From Haloarcula mannanilytica (GTDB lineage: Archaea; Halobacteriota; Halobacteria; Halobacteriales; Haloarculaceae), in contig NZ_BIXZ01000002.1 of the NCBI RefSeq assembly GCF_005406125.1, positions 434,001-498,000 on the forward strand: 64,000 nucleotides of DNA. Direction: 5' to 3'. The position numbers were made by a program, and so were the translations under genes. This document shows positions 37,401-44,607 of this stretch, in pieces; positions within the stretch are counted from its first letter, which is position 1, and each line of letters starts with the position of its first letter. Under the pieces are notes generated by a model. It saw only the letters and a list, made by a program, of their open reading frames with translations, searched no databases and was not told the origin of the DNA.

Positions 37401-37541
37401 GATACGGTCATCCGCGGCCTCCAGGGAATCCGCTGCGACAGCTACGAAGTCCGGGTCGTCGTCGACGTGTAATACACGAATCTGTTCGCCGACGACATCT
37501 GTCTCGCCGTTGTGATGGCGGCCACGAAGCGCCTCACTCAT
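34446..37541 (-). CDS. Hybrid sensor kinase: receiver, multiple PAS, GAF, HisKA and HATPase
   Basis: This soluble 1031-aa sensor kinase has a receiver first (RVLHVDDDPDFVAVAADSLE; phospho-acceptor Asp in VVSDYDMPEMNG; Lys in DYLQKS), then four PAS modules ending in repeated DITERK-type junctions. A GAF domain lies between the first and second PAS (about residues 305-455). HisKA has the phospho-His in SHDLRNPLSV, and the HATPase_c ends with DDGTGFGLWIVSEIANSHDW. There are no membrane helices. ATG 37541 is used; a GTG at 37556 is possible. A TATA (TATATAAC, minus strand) lies near 37583. No dedicated output partner is adjacent. Confidence 0.93.
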   Translation of the reverse strand: MSEALRGRHHNGETDVVGEQIRVLHVDDDPDFVAVAADSLEAADDRISVETATSARSGLDRLAEDGFDAVVSDYDMPEMNGIELLDAIRETNPDLPFILFTGKGSEEVASEAISMGVTDYLQKSFGVEVYELLANRIENAVSEYRAKRQAAESERRVRELTEATNDILWEFTADLSEVLVINSAYEDIWGRSVADLQENPHDFLNGIHPEDRDTMKDAMQCLMSGESADVECRVNAEEGYRRWVWIQGEPITNGDGETVRVAGFARDITERRNRERELEATKNQLAEHNQTLRELYEISADPDASLEGKIQAVLDLGRERLGTSDAFLSSNNTDTDEFSILYSSGDDERLAPGTVAPLSESYCRKIIDSKGVTAIAEASEEGWASDPAYERWGYETYISGEVRVCDAHSGTLCFVDRSGRETPFTEDEKTFVHLAAQWVSYELERQQREQRLERYKEYTDDMLDAIDDVFYVLDSDGRFRRWNQSLLDVTGYSAAEVAGAHGTEFFPEEHRDLVTAAIESVFEDGITRVEVPFITKEEEQIPHEFTATRVEDPDGNPMLAGIGRDITERKRREQELTRTKELLDQAQRIASVGGWEVDVTTDPPEMTVTSEFYQLHGLGADAELNVESVIDLYHPDDRETVRTEFQRAIATADGYDMEVRIGDDDQCRWVRALCEPVTENGDVVKLRGSVQDITERKLRERELEATRERMEIALETTDTLVWDREFESGTLSYYPSAETLYGTGIETLDGFLALIHPEDRSAVEARIESAVETGTYDAEFRIIRDGEVRWMEAKGRVESDDDGTPVRAIGIDRDITERKHREQELQDTNERLEEFTSIVSHDLRNPLSVVEGRIELAQQERNSEHLDSASDALARMRTLIDDLLAAARGGSEIDTDVVALPDVVEQCWHNVETRDATLSAEADAVVRADESRLEQLLENLFSNAVEHGGDDVTVTVGELDNGFYVEDDGDGIPEGDQSQVFETGYSTSDDGTGFGLWIVSEIANSHDWTVTVGEGSDGGARFEITGVDIVD

Positions 37542-37569
37542 AGTCAACGAGTTCACAAGTCCGCGTCAA

Positions 37570-37587
37570 AACAGTTCTGTTATATAG
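37570..37587 (-). promoter_or_regulatory. Sensor-kinase promoter with short palindrome
   Basis: On the minus strand CTATATAAC (about 37579-37587) is followed by the palindrome AACAG-AA-CTGTT (plus strand 37570-37581). The predicted transcription start is near 37557, so the palindrome lies between TATA and start. Its function is inferred only from position. Confidence 0.4.
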
Positions 37588-37616
37588 GTGACATCTATCG
37601 GACTTCGGGAACCGAC

Positions 37617-38414
37617 TCAGTCCGCGGCACGACCGCTTTCGCTGATAGCGTACGCCCGCGTGATGTCGACGAGTGCCTTGCGGAACTCCGATTCGTCGGG
37701 GTCGGGTGACAGCGACGCGAAATGCTGTTTGAACTCCCGGAGGCTCACGTCCGGGGCATCCTGTGCTGCCGCGTGTGCGAGGTCGTACAGCCTGTCGCCG
37801 TCGTCGACGAGATCGTGGCGTTCACACAGAGCCAGCGCAAAGGCCGCGTTGACGGCCGTGATGTCGGGGTCCGCGGCGGGCGTCAACCGCGCGGCCGGTT
37901 CCCCGGGGCGGCGCGTCCGAGTCGGCGTTCCCGCCTGCTGGAGGGATGGCGGGTCGCCTGGTCGGTCCGCGACGGCAGCCGCGAGGCTGGCCTCCAGAAA
38001 CGGCACCAGCTTGTCGCCGGGCACGACCGGCATCCAGATGTCGTCGGCGTAGACATCTTTCATGTGGTTGGCGATCTGGTAGCAGTGGGTGAGCTTCCGC
38101 TGCTCGACCGACTGACCCGCCAGTGCGAGATAGATCGCTTCTTTTGTCGACTGCGTGTGTGAGGGATGGTCCTGCTCGTGATGGTGCATATGCGCGTACT
38201 CGTGTAACGCTAGCTCGCGGGCCATCGCGCTCGTGGCGGCCTGGCGGGAGATCGTCAGCCGGTGGGCGTCGTCGCTGTGACTGACACGCGTCCGCTCGTC
38301 CGGATCCTGGCGGATACGGACGGTGACCGGGCGGTTCAGGTCGTGTTCCGTCGAGAAGAGGTCCCGTGCCCCCAGGAACGGTTCGGCAGGCCCACCCTGA
38401 ACGTGCACATCCAT
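37617..38414 (-). CDS. DUF5781 protein with HExxH motif
   Basis: This 265-aa acidic soluble protein is of a haloarchaeal family I recall as DUF5781. It starts MDVHVQGGPAEPFLGARDLF. It carries H71-E-Y-A-H75 in a helix (MARELALHEYAHMHHHEQDH), followed by EAIYLALAGQSVEQRKLTHC, where a downstream Glu could be the third zinc ligand. The rest is helical. It may be a zincin-type peptidase, but activity is unproven. ATG 38414 is supported by a minus-strand TATA (GGATTAATAGC near 38442) 28 nt upstream, giving a leaderless mRNA. It is divergent from EF-2. Confidence 0.8.
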   Translation of the reverse strand: MDVHVQGGPAEPFLGARDLFSTEHDLNRPVTVRIRQDPDERTRVSHSDDAHRLTISRQAATSAMARELALHEYAHMHHHEQDHPSHTQSTKEAIYLALAGQSVEQRKLTHCYQIANHMKDVYADDIWMPVVPGDKLVPFLEASLAAAVADRPGDPPSLQQAGTPTRTRRPGEPAARLTPAADPDITAVNAAFALALCERHDLVDDGDRLYDLAHAAAQDAPDVSLREFKQHFASLSPDPDESEFRKALVDITRAYAISESGRAAD

Positions 38415-38611
38415 GTGTAACCTTCTCATGGGCTACACAGCTATTAATCCACTGTTCGTGACAGTGTTCGCTCTGACAGCGAGCTATCGGCGCTTGTCTC
38501 TGCCTGACTGCGGATTGCGAGACTATCCCACGCGAACCGGCGGATTTCAGGCGGTCGCGGCCGTAGTGAAACACTATCCTTTTGACCCTGCTGTTGATAG
38601 AAGGCTGTATA

Positions 38612-40798
38612 ATGGGCCGACGTAAGAAAATCGTCCAAGAATGTGAGACACTGATGGACGATCCGGAGCACATCCGGAATATCGCCATCGCTGCTCACGT
38701 CGATCACGGAAAGACGACACTGACGGACAATCTGCTGGCCGGTGCCGGCATGATTTCCGACGACACCGCCGGCGAACAGCTGGCGATGGACACGGAAGAA
38801 GACGAACAGGAACGTGGGATCACCATCGACGCGGCCAACGTTTCGATGACCCACGAGTACGAGGACCAGAACCACCTCATCAACCTCATCGACACGCCCG
38901 GCCACGTCGACTTCGGCGGCGACGTGACCCGTGCGATGCGTGCCGTCGACGGCGCGCTCGTCGTGGTTGACGCCGTCGAGGGCGCGATGCCCCAGACCGA
39001 GACAGTGCTCCGGCAGGCCCTGCGCGAGGGTGTCAAGCCGACGCTGTTCATCAACAAGGTCGACCGCCTCATCTCCGAGCTTCAGGAAGGCCCCGAAGAG
39101 ATGCAGGAGCGCCTGCTCGCGGTCATCCAGGATGTCAACGAGCTCATCCGCGGCATGACCGAGGAGATGGACGACATCGAGGACTGGACGGTCTCCGTCG
39201 AGGAAGGGACCGTCGGCTTCGGCTCCGCGCTGTACAAGTGGGGCGTCTCGATGCCGTCGATGCAGCGCACCGGCATGGACTTCGGCGAAATCATGGAGCT
39301 TGAGCGCAACGACAAGCGCCAGGAACTCCACGAGCGCACGCCGCTGTCCGACGTGGTGCTGGACATGGTGTGTGAGCACTTCCCGAACCCGGTCGACGCC
39401 CAGCCGATGCGCGTCCCGCGTATCTGGCGTGGCGACGCCGAATCCGAACTCGCGGAGGACATGCGACTGGTCAACGAGGACGGCGAAGTCGTCCTGATGG
39501 TCACCGACATCGGTGTCGACCCCCACGCCGGCGAAATCGCCGCCGGCCGTGTCTTCTCCGGCACGCTGGAGAAGGGTCAGGAGCTGTACGTCTCCGGGAC
39601 CGCGGGCAAGAACCGCATCCAGAGCGTCGGCATCTACATGGGTGGCGAACGCGAGGAAGTCGACCGCGTCCCCGCCGGCAACATCGCCGCCGTCACGGGC
39701 CTCAAGGATGCCATCGCCGGCTCCACCGTCTCCAGCGCCGAGATGACACCGTTCGAGTCCATCGAGCACATCTCGGAGCCGGTCATCACGAAGTCCGTCG
39801 AGGCACAGAACATGGACGACCTGCCGAAGCTCATCGAGACGCTCCAGCAGGTCGCCAAGGAAGACCCGACCATCCAGGTCGAAATTAACGAGGACACCGG
39901 CGAGCACCTCATCTCCGGTCAGGGTGAGCTGCACCTGGAAGTCATCGGCCAGCGTATCGAGCGCAACCAGGGCATTCCGATCAACACCGGTGAGCCGATT
40001 GTCGTCTACCGCGAGGCCCCACAGCAGGAGTCCCGCGAAGTCGAAGGCATCTCGCCGAATCGCCACAACCGCTTCTACATCTCCGTCCACCCGCTCGACG
40101 ACGACATCGTCGAGACCATCAAGATGGGCGAGGCATCCATGGACATGCCCGAACTGGAGCGCCGTGAAGCGCTGCAGGAGGCCGGCATGGACAAGGAGGA
40201 CTCCCAGAACATTGAGCACATCCACGGGACCAACATCCTGCTCGACGAGACGAAGGGGATTCAGCACCTCAACGAGACGATGGAGCTCGTCATCGAGGGC
40301 CTCGAAGAAGCCCTCGACGACGGTCCGCTCGCGTCCGAACCGGTTCAGGGCTCCCTGCTCCGTCTCCACGACGCTCGCCTCCACGAGGACGCCATCCACC
40401 GCGGTCCGGCCCAGGTCATCCCTGCGGTGCGTGAGGCCGTCCACAACGCCCTCCTCGACGCCCAGATCAAGCTCCTGGAGCCGATCCAGGAAGTCCGCAT
40501 CGACGTGCCCAACGACCACATGGGCGCTGCGAGCGGCGAGATCCAGGGCCGCCGTGGCCGCGTCGACGACATGTACCAGGAAGGCGACCTGATGGTCGTC
40601 GAAGGCGTCGCGCCCGTCGACGAGATGATCGGCTTCTCCTCGGACATCCGCTCGGCCACCGAGGGCCGTGCCTCCTGGAACACCGAGAACGCCGGCTTCC
40701 AGGTCCTTGCCGACAACCTCCAGCCGGACAAGATCAGCGAGATCCGCGAGCGCAAGGGCATGAAGCAGGAACTCAACCCGGCTATCGACTACTTCTAG
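38612..40798 (+). CDS. fusA: Translation elongation factor 2
   Basis: This 728-aa aEF-2 catalyses ribosomal translocation. The G domain has [15 protein letters not shown] (P-loop), [12 protein letters not shown] (switch), [17 protein letters not shown] (G3) and FINKVDR (G4). Domain IV near the C-terminus includes [20 protein letters not shown] and the diphthamide loop [22 protein letters not shown] 38612 ([14 protein letters not shown]) is chosen as the family start; a frame opening at 38582 adds non-conserved residues. Ancestrally the gene lies directly after rps7, but here about 10 kb of other genes intervene. Confidence 0.98.
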   Translation: MGRRKKIVQECETLMDDPEHIRNIAIAAHVDHGKTTLTDNLLAGAGMISDDTAGEQLAMDTEEDEQERGITIDAANVSMTHEYEDQNHLINLIDTPGHVDFGGDVTRAMRAVDGALVVVDAVEGAMPQTETVLRQALREGVKPTLFINKVDRLISELQEGPEEMQERLLAVIQDVNELIRGMTEEMDDIEDWTVSVEEGTVGFGSALYKWGVSMPSMQRTGMDFGEIMELERNDKRQELHERTPLSDVVLDMVCEHFPNPVDAQPMRVPRIWRGDAESELAEDMRLVNEDGEVVLMVTDIGVDPHAGEIAAGRVFSGTLEKGQELYVSGTAGKNRIQSVGIYMGGEREEVDRVPAGNIAAVTGLKDAIAGSTVSSAEMTPFESIEHISEPVITKSVEAQNMDDLPKLIETLQQVAKEDPTIQVEINEDTGEHLISGQGELHLEVIGQRIERNQGIPINTGEPIVVYREAPQQESREVEGISPNRHNRFYISVHPLDDDIVETIKMGEASMDMPELERREALQEAGMDKEDSQNIEHIHGTNILLDETKGIQHLNETMELVIEGLEEALDDGPLASEPVQGSLLRLHDARLHEDAIHRGPAQVIPAVREAVHNALLDAQIKLLEPIQEVRIDVPNDHMGAASGEIQGRRGRVDDMYQEGDLMVVEGVAPVDEMIGFSSDIRSATEGRASWNTENAGFQVLADNLQPDKISEIRERKGMKQELNPAIDYF

Positions 40799-40920
40799 AC
40801 CACCTTTTTCCACGGGGGGTTCGGGCGCTACGCGCCCTCAACCCGCGCGCAAAAACGTGGGCGAAAAAGGCGCGAATCGCTCCACGATTCGCGGGAAACC
40901 GCGCGCCGTCGGCGCGCGGT
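40799..40920 (+). terminator. Terminator-like cluster of three hairpins after EF-2
   Basis: A T5 run (40804-40809) directly follows the stop codon. Three perfect hairpins follow: GGGCGC-TAC-GCGCCC (40823-40837), CGCGAATCG-N5-CGATTCGCG (40871-40893) and CCGCGCGCC-GTC-GGCGCGCGG (40899-40919). They lie between convergent EF-2 and the M48-like gene. The U-tract fits archaeal intrinsic termination; the hairpins may protect mRNA ends or stop opposing transcription. Confidence 0.6.
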
Positions 40921-40966
40921 ATGCTTGTCTGCTGTTCTCTTGTCTTCGCTTCGCTGTGGGACCGCC

Positions 40967-42061
40967 TCATTCACTTGCTTGTGCCCGCAGTCGGTCGATT
41001 CGGTTCCCCAGCGGCGGCGATTGCGAGAGCGGGTTCGGCACGCGTCGACGGGATGGGTCCATATCGTGGACAGCGGCATACCGTTCGAGGGCGTCCGCAA
41101 CGGCGTCCGGGCCGACCCGTTCGGCCGCGTAGTCGTCGGCCGCTCGGACGCCGCGGCGGGTGGCCCACAGGCTCACGACGACAACTCCGAGGCTCACGCC
41201 GACGAGCGGCCACAGCGGGCCGATATCGGCCAGTGCCGCAAACAGTGGGACAAGTGTGAGGAGCAGTCCGCCGACGACCCTGGCAAGCACTCGGGCCTGC
41301 TGGCGGCCGGCCTGGACCGTGAGGAGCGCCGTCGCTGTCTCGTCGTCGAACACATCGAGGAACGTGCTCGTCACGAAGAGCCGACGATACCCGGGCGGTC
41401 CGCGGACGGTCACGTTCGCGGTCCCCTCCTGTTCGGTGTCGAGAATCCGTACGTCACGGACCGTCAGGCCCGCGCGTTGCTGGAGGCGGTCCAGCGTCTC
41501 CATCGTCGACTCGTCCGGCTTATCGGCTGACCGCACGAGCGGGATGAGCCAGGGAGCCATGACCTGAACGGCGACGATGAGGACGGCAACGAGGGACAGC
41601 AGTGCGAGCGGCGACAGGCCGGTCTCAAGCGGGACGGTGATGACCGCCGCGAAAACGGAGAGTCCGAGCACGTACCGTCCCATCCGGATGACCGCCCGCC
41701 CCGTCGAGAGTTCGATGTCACGGACGCTGCGGACGCCCGGAACCGTCGGCGTGTAGGCGGTCAGCCCGACGACGCCGGCGGCGAGCAGTTCGGTGAACGT
41801 CGCCAGCACTGCTCCGACTATTCCGGCTTGCCCACCGACCACCGCGTAGCCGAGTCCGAGCAGTCGAAAAACGACGTACGACAGCAGCGCGAACGGGAGT
41901 ATGACACCGAGGTATAGCTGCCGATACCTGGCGACGGGGTTCGAGAGCCGTCGCGCGACCGCGTTCCCGACTGCGCCGAGGATTATGCCAACGACGGCGA
42001 GGGTTCCGAAGGCGAGCAACGCCGCGCCTATCGATACCGGGGCTGACTGGAGGGCGTACAC
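40967..42061 (-). CDS. M48-like membrane protein with degenerate active site
   Basis: This 364-aa protein has N-terminal and central membrane helices. Its domain resembles the HtpX/M48 peptidase fold: the strand before the active-site helix is RRLFVTSTFLDVFDDETATA. At the place where M48 enzymes have HExxH, residues 249-253 read V-Q-A-G-R, so both His and the catalytic Glu are lost. The later third-ligand segment, usually ExxxAD, reads RAADDYAAERVG. It is therefore probably a non-catalytic relative, perhaps a membrane scaffold or regulator. The weak sequence similarity leaves room for an unrelated membrane protein. Confidence 0.7.
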   Translation of the reverse strand: MYALQSAPVSIGAALLAFGTLAVVGIILGAVGNAVARRLSNPVARYRQLYLGVILPFALLSYVVFRLLGLGYAVVGGQAGIVGAVLATFTELLAAGVVGLTAYTPTVPGVRSVRDIELSTGRAVIRMGRYVLGLSVFAAVITVPLETGLSPLALLSLVAVLIVAVQVMAPWLIPLVRSADKPDESTMETLDRLQQRAGLTVRDVRILDTEQEGTANVTVRGPPGYRRLFVTSTFLDVFDDETATALLTVQAGRQQARVLARVVGGLLLTLVPLFAALADIGPLWPLVGVSLGVVVVSLWATRRGVRAADDYAAERVGPDAVADALERYAAVHDMDPSRRRVPNPLSQSPPLGNRIDRLRAQASE

Positions 42062-42130
42062 ATACGAGACGCTTCGCCGTCACACAAAAAACGTAGCGTT
42101 CCCCTGCCACCGACTGTCACGACTGGGGAT

Positions 42131-42306
42131 GCCCCGTATTTAGGTTTCCTGACACCGAACCGCATTGGCGTTTCAGCCTGCCGACGGGGCCGCATTGACA
42201 TTCGCGGGGATGGACTCCTTCTCGTGGAATCTGTGGGGCGCGATTCGCGGCGAGCAGTACACGAATGGATCGACGACCTGTACGACCGCTTTCTGCCGTA
42301 GCGCGT
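42131..42306 (+). pseudogene. Possible gene remnant or unannotated small coding frame
   Basis: In one plus-strand frame this stretch reads as protein-like, acidic sequence ending VHEWIDDLYDRFLP at TAG 42304-42306, preceded by NRIGVSACRRGRIDIRGDG. No in-frame ATG is found; only GTG codons at about 42229 and 42238 could start a 25- or 22-residue peptide. It may be the 3' remnant of a lost gene or a real short protein with an unusual start. The remaining sequence from 42062 to 42356 shows no other gene. Confidence 0.3.
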
Positions 42307-42326
42307 GACGACCAAACGGACGGTTT

Positions 42327-42392
42327 CTTATACGTGCCCCTGCTGAGTCTCCCACAATGAGCCGAGATACTCAGGAGGTGAGCGGGCGATGA
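42327..42392 (+). promoter_or_regulatory. Promoter and leaderless 11-codon ORF before the ACT gene
   Basis: TCTTATAC (42327-42334) is centred about 26 nt before ATG 42357, predicting a transcript that begins at that ATG. The frame encodes MSRDTQEVSGR and its TGA (42390-42392) overlaps the start of the ACT gene (ATG 42389). GGAGGTG within it (42374-42380) is a good Shine-Dalgarno for the ACT gene. Translation of the mini-ORF could couple to or modulate the operon. Confidence 0.5.
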
Positions 42393-42922
42393 GCGACTCG
42401 ACCGACGAGGTACGGTCCTACACAGTTCGGCTGGAACTGGTCGACGAACCGGGCGAACTGCTGCGGGCGCTTGAGCCCATCGCCAACAACGGCGGGAACC
42501 TCCTCTCTATCTTCCACGAGCGGGGGAACGTGACCCCGCGGGGCCACATCCCCGTGGAGGTCGATCTGGAGGCGACCCCCGAGCGGTTCGACGACATCGT
42601 CGACGCACTCCGGGACGCGGGCATCAACGTCATCCAGGCCGGGGCCGAGCAATACAGCGAGGCGCTGACGATTATCCTCACCGGCCACCTGGTCAACACA
42701 GACCTCTCTGATACGCTCTCGCGGATTCACGAGTCGACTGATGCGACCGTTACCGATCTCTCGCTGTCGGCACCGGAGGGGACCGATGACGCCTCCAGCG
42801 CGCGCATTCGACTGGCGACCGAAGAAGGGGCAGTCACCGAGACGATGTCCGCGATCCGCACTGTCGCAGGCGACAAGGACCTCCGCGTGATTGAACCGCT
42901 CGCCGCGGGAGGTGAGGCATGA
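42389..42922 (+). CDS. ACT-domain amino-acid-binding regulatory protein
   Basis: This 177-aa protein has an N-terminal ACT domain (SYTVRLELVDEPGELLRALE, then PIANNGGNLLSIFHERG with PRGHIPVEVDLEAT) and a second regulatory-type half (LTIILTGHLVNTDLSDTLSR and similar). It probably senses threonine or a related amino acid. It overlaps homoserine dehydrogenase by 4 nt, suggesting that the two form a regulatory-catalytic pair, since the dehydrogenase itself lacks an ACT domain. It is preceded by a Shine-Dalgarno site and an overlapping 11-codon ORF. Confidence 0.85.
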   Translation: MSDSTDEVRSYTVRLELVDEPGELLRALEPIANNGGNLLSIFHERGNVTPRGHIPVEVDLEATPERFDDIVDALRDAGINVIQAGAEQYSEALTIILTGHLVNTDLSDTLSRIHESTDATVTDLSLSAPEGTDDASSARIRLATEEGAVTETMSAIRTVAGDKDLRVIEPLAAGGEA

Positions 42923-43863
42923 GACTCGCCGTCATCGGTGCCGGCGCGGTCGGGTCCAGCGTCGTCGAATTGGCGAGCGACCACGGTCACTCTGTCACTG
43001 CGTTTGCCGACTCTAGCAGCGCCGTCATCGACAGCGCCGGTATCGACGCCGCCGAGGCGCTCGACCGCAAGCGAATCGATGGTGTCGTCGGAAGCGGTAC
43101 ACCGGAGGACGCGCTTTCGGCCGAGTACGATGTGCTTGTCGAGGCAACGCCGACGACGCTCGGCGACGCCGAGCCGGGCTTCAGTCACGTCCAGGCCGCA
43201 CTCGAACGGGACCGCCACGCCGTGCTGGCGAACAAAGGGCCGGTCGCCGAGCGCTACGCCGACGTTCGCGCGCTCGAACGCGAGAGCGAGGGGAGCGTGC
43301 TGTTCGAGGCGACTGTCGGCGGTGCGATGCCGATCCTCTCGACCATCGACGACTTCGACCCGAGCCACATCACCGCTGTCCGCGGCGTGCTCAACGGCAC
43401 GGCGAACTTCATCCTCTCGCGGATGGCCACCGAAGGCCTCGATTACGAGCACGTTCTCGCGGAAGCACAGGACCTCGGTGTCGCCGAGGCTGACCCGACC
43501 TTCGACGTGGACGGCACCGACGCGGCGCTGAAAGGCGTCATCATCGCAAACGTCCTATCCGATGACGGGACGGAGTACACGCTTGAGGACGCCGAGGTCG
43601 AGGGGATTCAGGAGATTTCCGGCAGCGCGCTCGAACTCGCGCGGGCGGACGGCCGGACCGTTCGGCTCATCGCCGAGGTCGTTGAGGGATCTGTCCGCGT
43701 CGGCCCGCGACTCGTCCCGGACAACGCGCCGCTTGCCGTTTCCGGGACGCGGAACATCGCGCAACTGGAGACCGAACACGCCGGCCAGCTCAACATCTCC
43801 GGTCGCGGTGCCGGCGGTCCGGAGACGGCAAGCGCTGTGCTTGCTGACATCGGCCGACTGTAG
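42919..43863 (+). CDS. hom: Homoserine dehydrogenase
   Basis: The 314-aa enzyme reduces aspartate semialdehyde to homoserine for threonine and methionine synthesis. The N-terminal Rossmann motif is LAVIGAGAVGSSVVELA. The active-site region contains VLANKGPVAERYADV (conserved Lys), EATVGGAMPIL, GVLNGTANFILSRM and LGVAEADPTFDVDGTDAALK. The short form has no C-terminal ACT domain, which the upstream partner supplies. The start overlaps the ACT gene by 4 nt. Confidence 0.95.
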   Translation: MRLAVIGAGAVGSSVVELASDHGHSVTAFADSSSAVIDSAGIDAAEALDRKRIDGVVGSGTPEDALSAEYDVLVEATPTTLGDAEPGFSHVQAALERDRHAVLANKGPVAERYADVRALERESEGSVLFEATVGGAMPILSTIDDFDPSHITAVRGVLNGTANFILSRMATEGLDYEHVLAEAQDLGVAEADPTFDVDGTDAALKGVIIANVLSDDGTEYTLEDAEVEGIQEISGSALELARADGRTVRLIAEVVEGSVRVGPRLVPDNAPLAVSGTRNIAQLETEHAGQLNISGRGAGGPETASAVLADIGRL

Positions 43864-43986
43864 CGCTCTATCGCCTTTTGACGGACTGTGTCGTCTGCTA
43901 CGGTCACAGTTCCTCCTATGCCTATTTAAATCATAGATAATTTCTTGATAGAAGGTATTATTACATGCTATTTTGTAGTTATTTCT

Positions 43987-44376
43987 ATGTCAACACAATC
44001 GATGTCTGCGAGTACAGGTGCGGAAGACGACGATGTCGTGTTCGGTCTCTCGGCAAACGTCGCCGCGGCAGTCGCCTACCTGTTGCCTCTCGGTGTCATT
44101 TTCCTGCTCGTCGAGGACGACAACGAGTTCGTGCGGTTCAACGCGGCCCAGAGTGTGGCCTACACGCTCGGGCTGTACCTGTTCCGGTATGCAATCAGCT
44201 TCGTCCTCGGACTGCTGCCCGGCTTCGTCTCCCTGCTCGTCGCGCCGTTCCTGATGCTATTCAACCTCGCGATTCTCGTCGGCCTCGTGTACATGGCCTA
44301 CCAGGCCTTCTCCGGCGAACTGTTCGAGGCTCCAGTGTTCGGTGACATGGCTCACTCGCTGGAAGAATCAGTTTAA
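43987..44376 (+). CDS. DUF4870 small membrane protein
   Basis: This 129-aa protein has a polar N-terminus (STQSMSASTGAEDDDVVFGL), then AVAYLLPLGVIFLLVEDDNEFVRFN split by a loop, and two further hydrophobic segments (YAISFVLGLLPGFVSLLVAP and LMLFNLAILVGLVYMAYQAF). The V-E-D-x-N-x-F-V-R-F-N-A-A-Q-S box is diagnostic for DUF4870/Tic20-like proteins. The function is unknown. ATG 43987 is chosen because upstream residues are hydrophobic and out of character. An AT-rich region (43915-43985) provides the promoter. Confidence 0.85.
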   Translation: MSTQSMSASTGAEDDDVVFGLSANVAAAVAYLLPLGVIFLLVEDDNEFVRFNAAQSVAYTLGLYLFRYAISFVLGLLPGFVSLLVAPFLMLFNLAILVGLVYMAYQAFSGELFEAPVFGDMAHSLEESV

Positions 44377-44471
44377 CGCGCGGTCTGTTTTCTCGAATCT
44401 GTGGAATCAGTGTGCACATAGACACACCTACTTGTTAGGACCCGCTCGGCCGGTCGTCGGACGCCCCTAGC

Positions 44472-44484
44472 TAGGTGACACCTA
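44472..44484. promoter_or_regulatory. Palindrome TAGGTG-A-CACCTA upstream of tuf
   Basis: This perfect 13-nt odd palindrome lies about 66 nt upstream of the tuf TATA box (TTTTATGA, 44550-44557). It could be a binding site; no family can be named from sequence. Confidence 0.35.
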
Positions 44485-44549
44485 CCCATGACATGGCGTG
44501 CCGAATCGCAAGAAAGCGACGGCCTGACGCTTACACGCTTTCGAAATCG

Positions 44550-44557
44550 TTTTATGA
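44550..44557 (+). promoter_or_regulatory. TATA box of EF-1alpha
   Basis: TTTTATGA lies 51-58 nt before the ATG, predicting a start near 44580 and a leader of about 28 nt. It is preceded by a TCGAAATC purine-rich segment that can serve as BRE. Confidence 0.55.
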
Positions 44558-44607
44558 ACCACCAGCTAATAAACCCGATACAGCGCCTCTGCGCGTGAGA
44601 GATAACA

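Noticed and set aside
38444-40813. 789-codon minus-strand open frame opposite EF-2
   Set aside because: Same kind of antisense shadow; EF-2 motifs on the plus strand are decisive.
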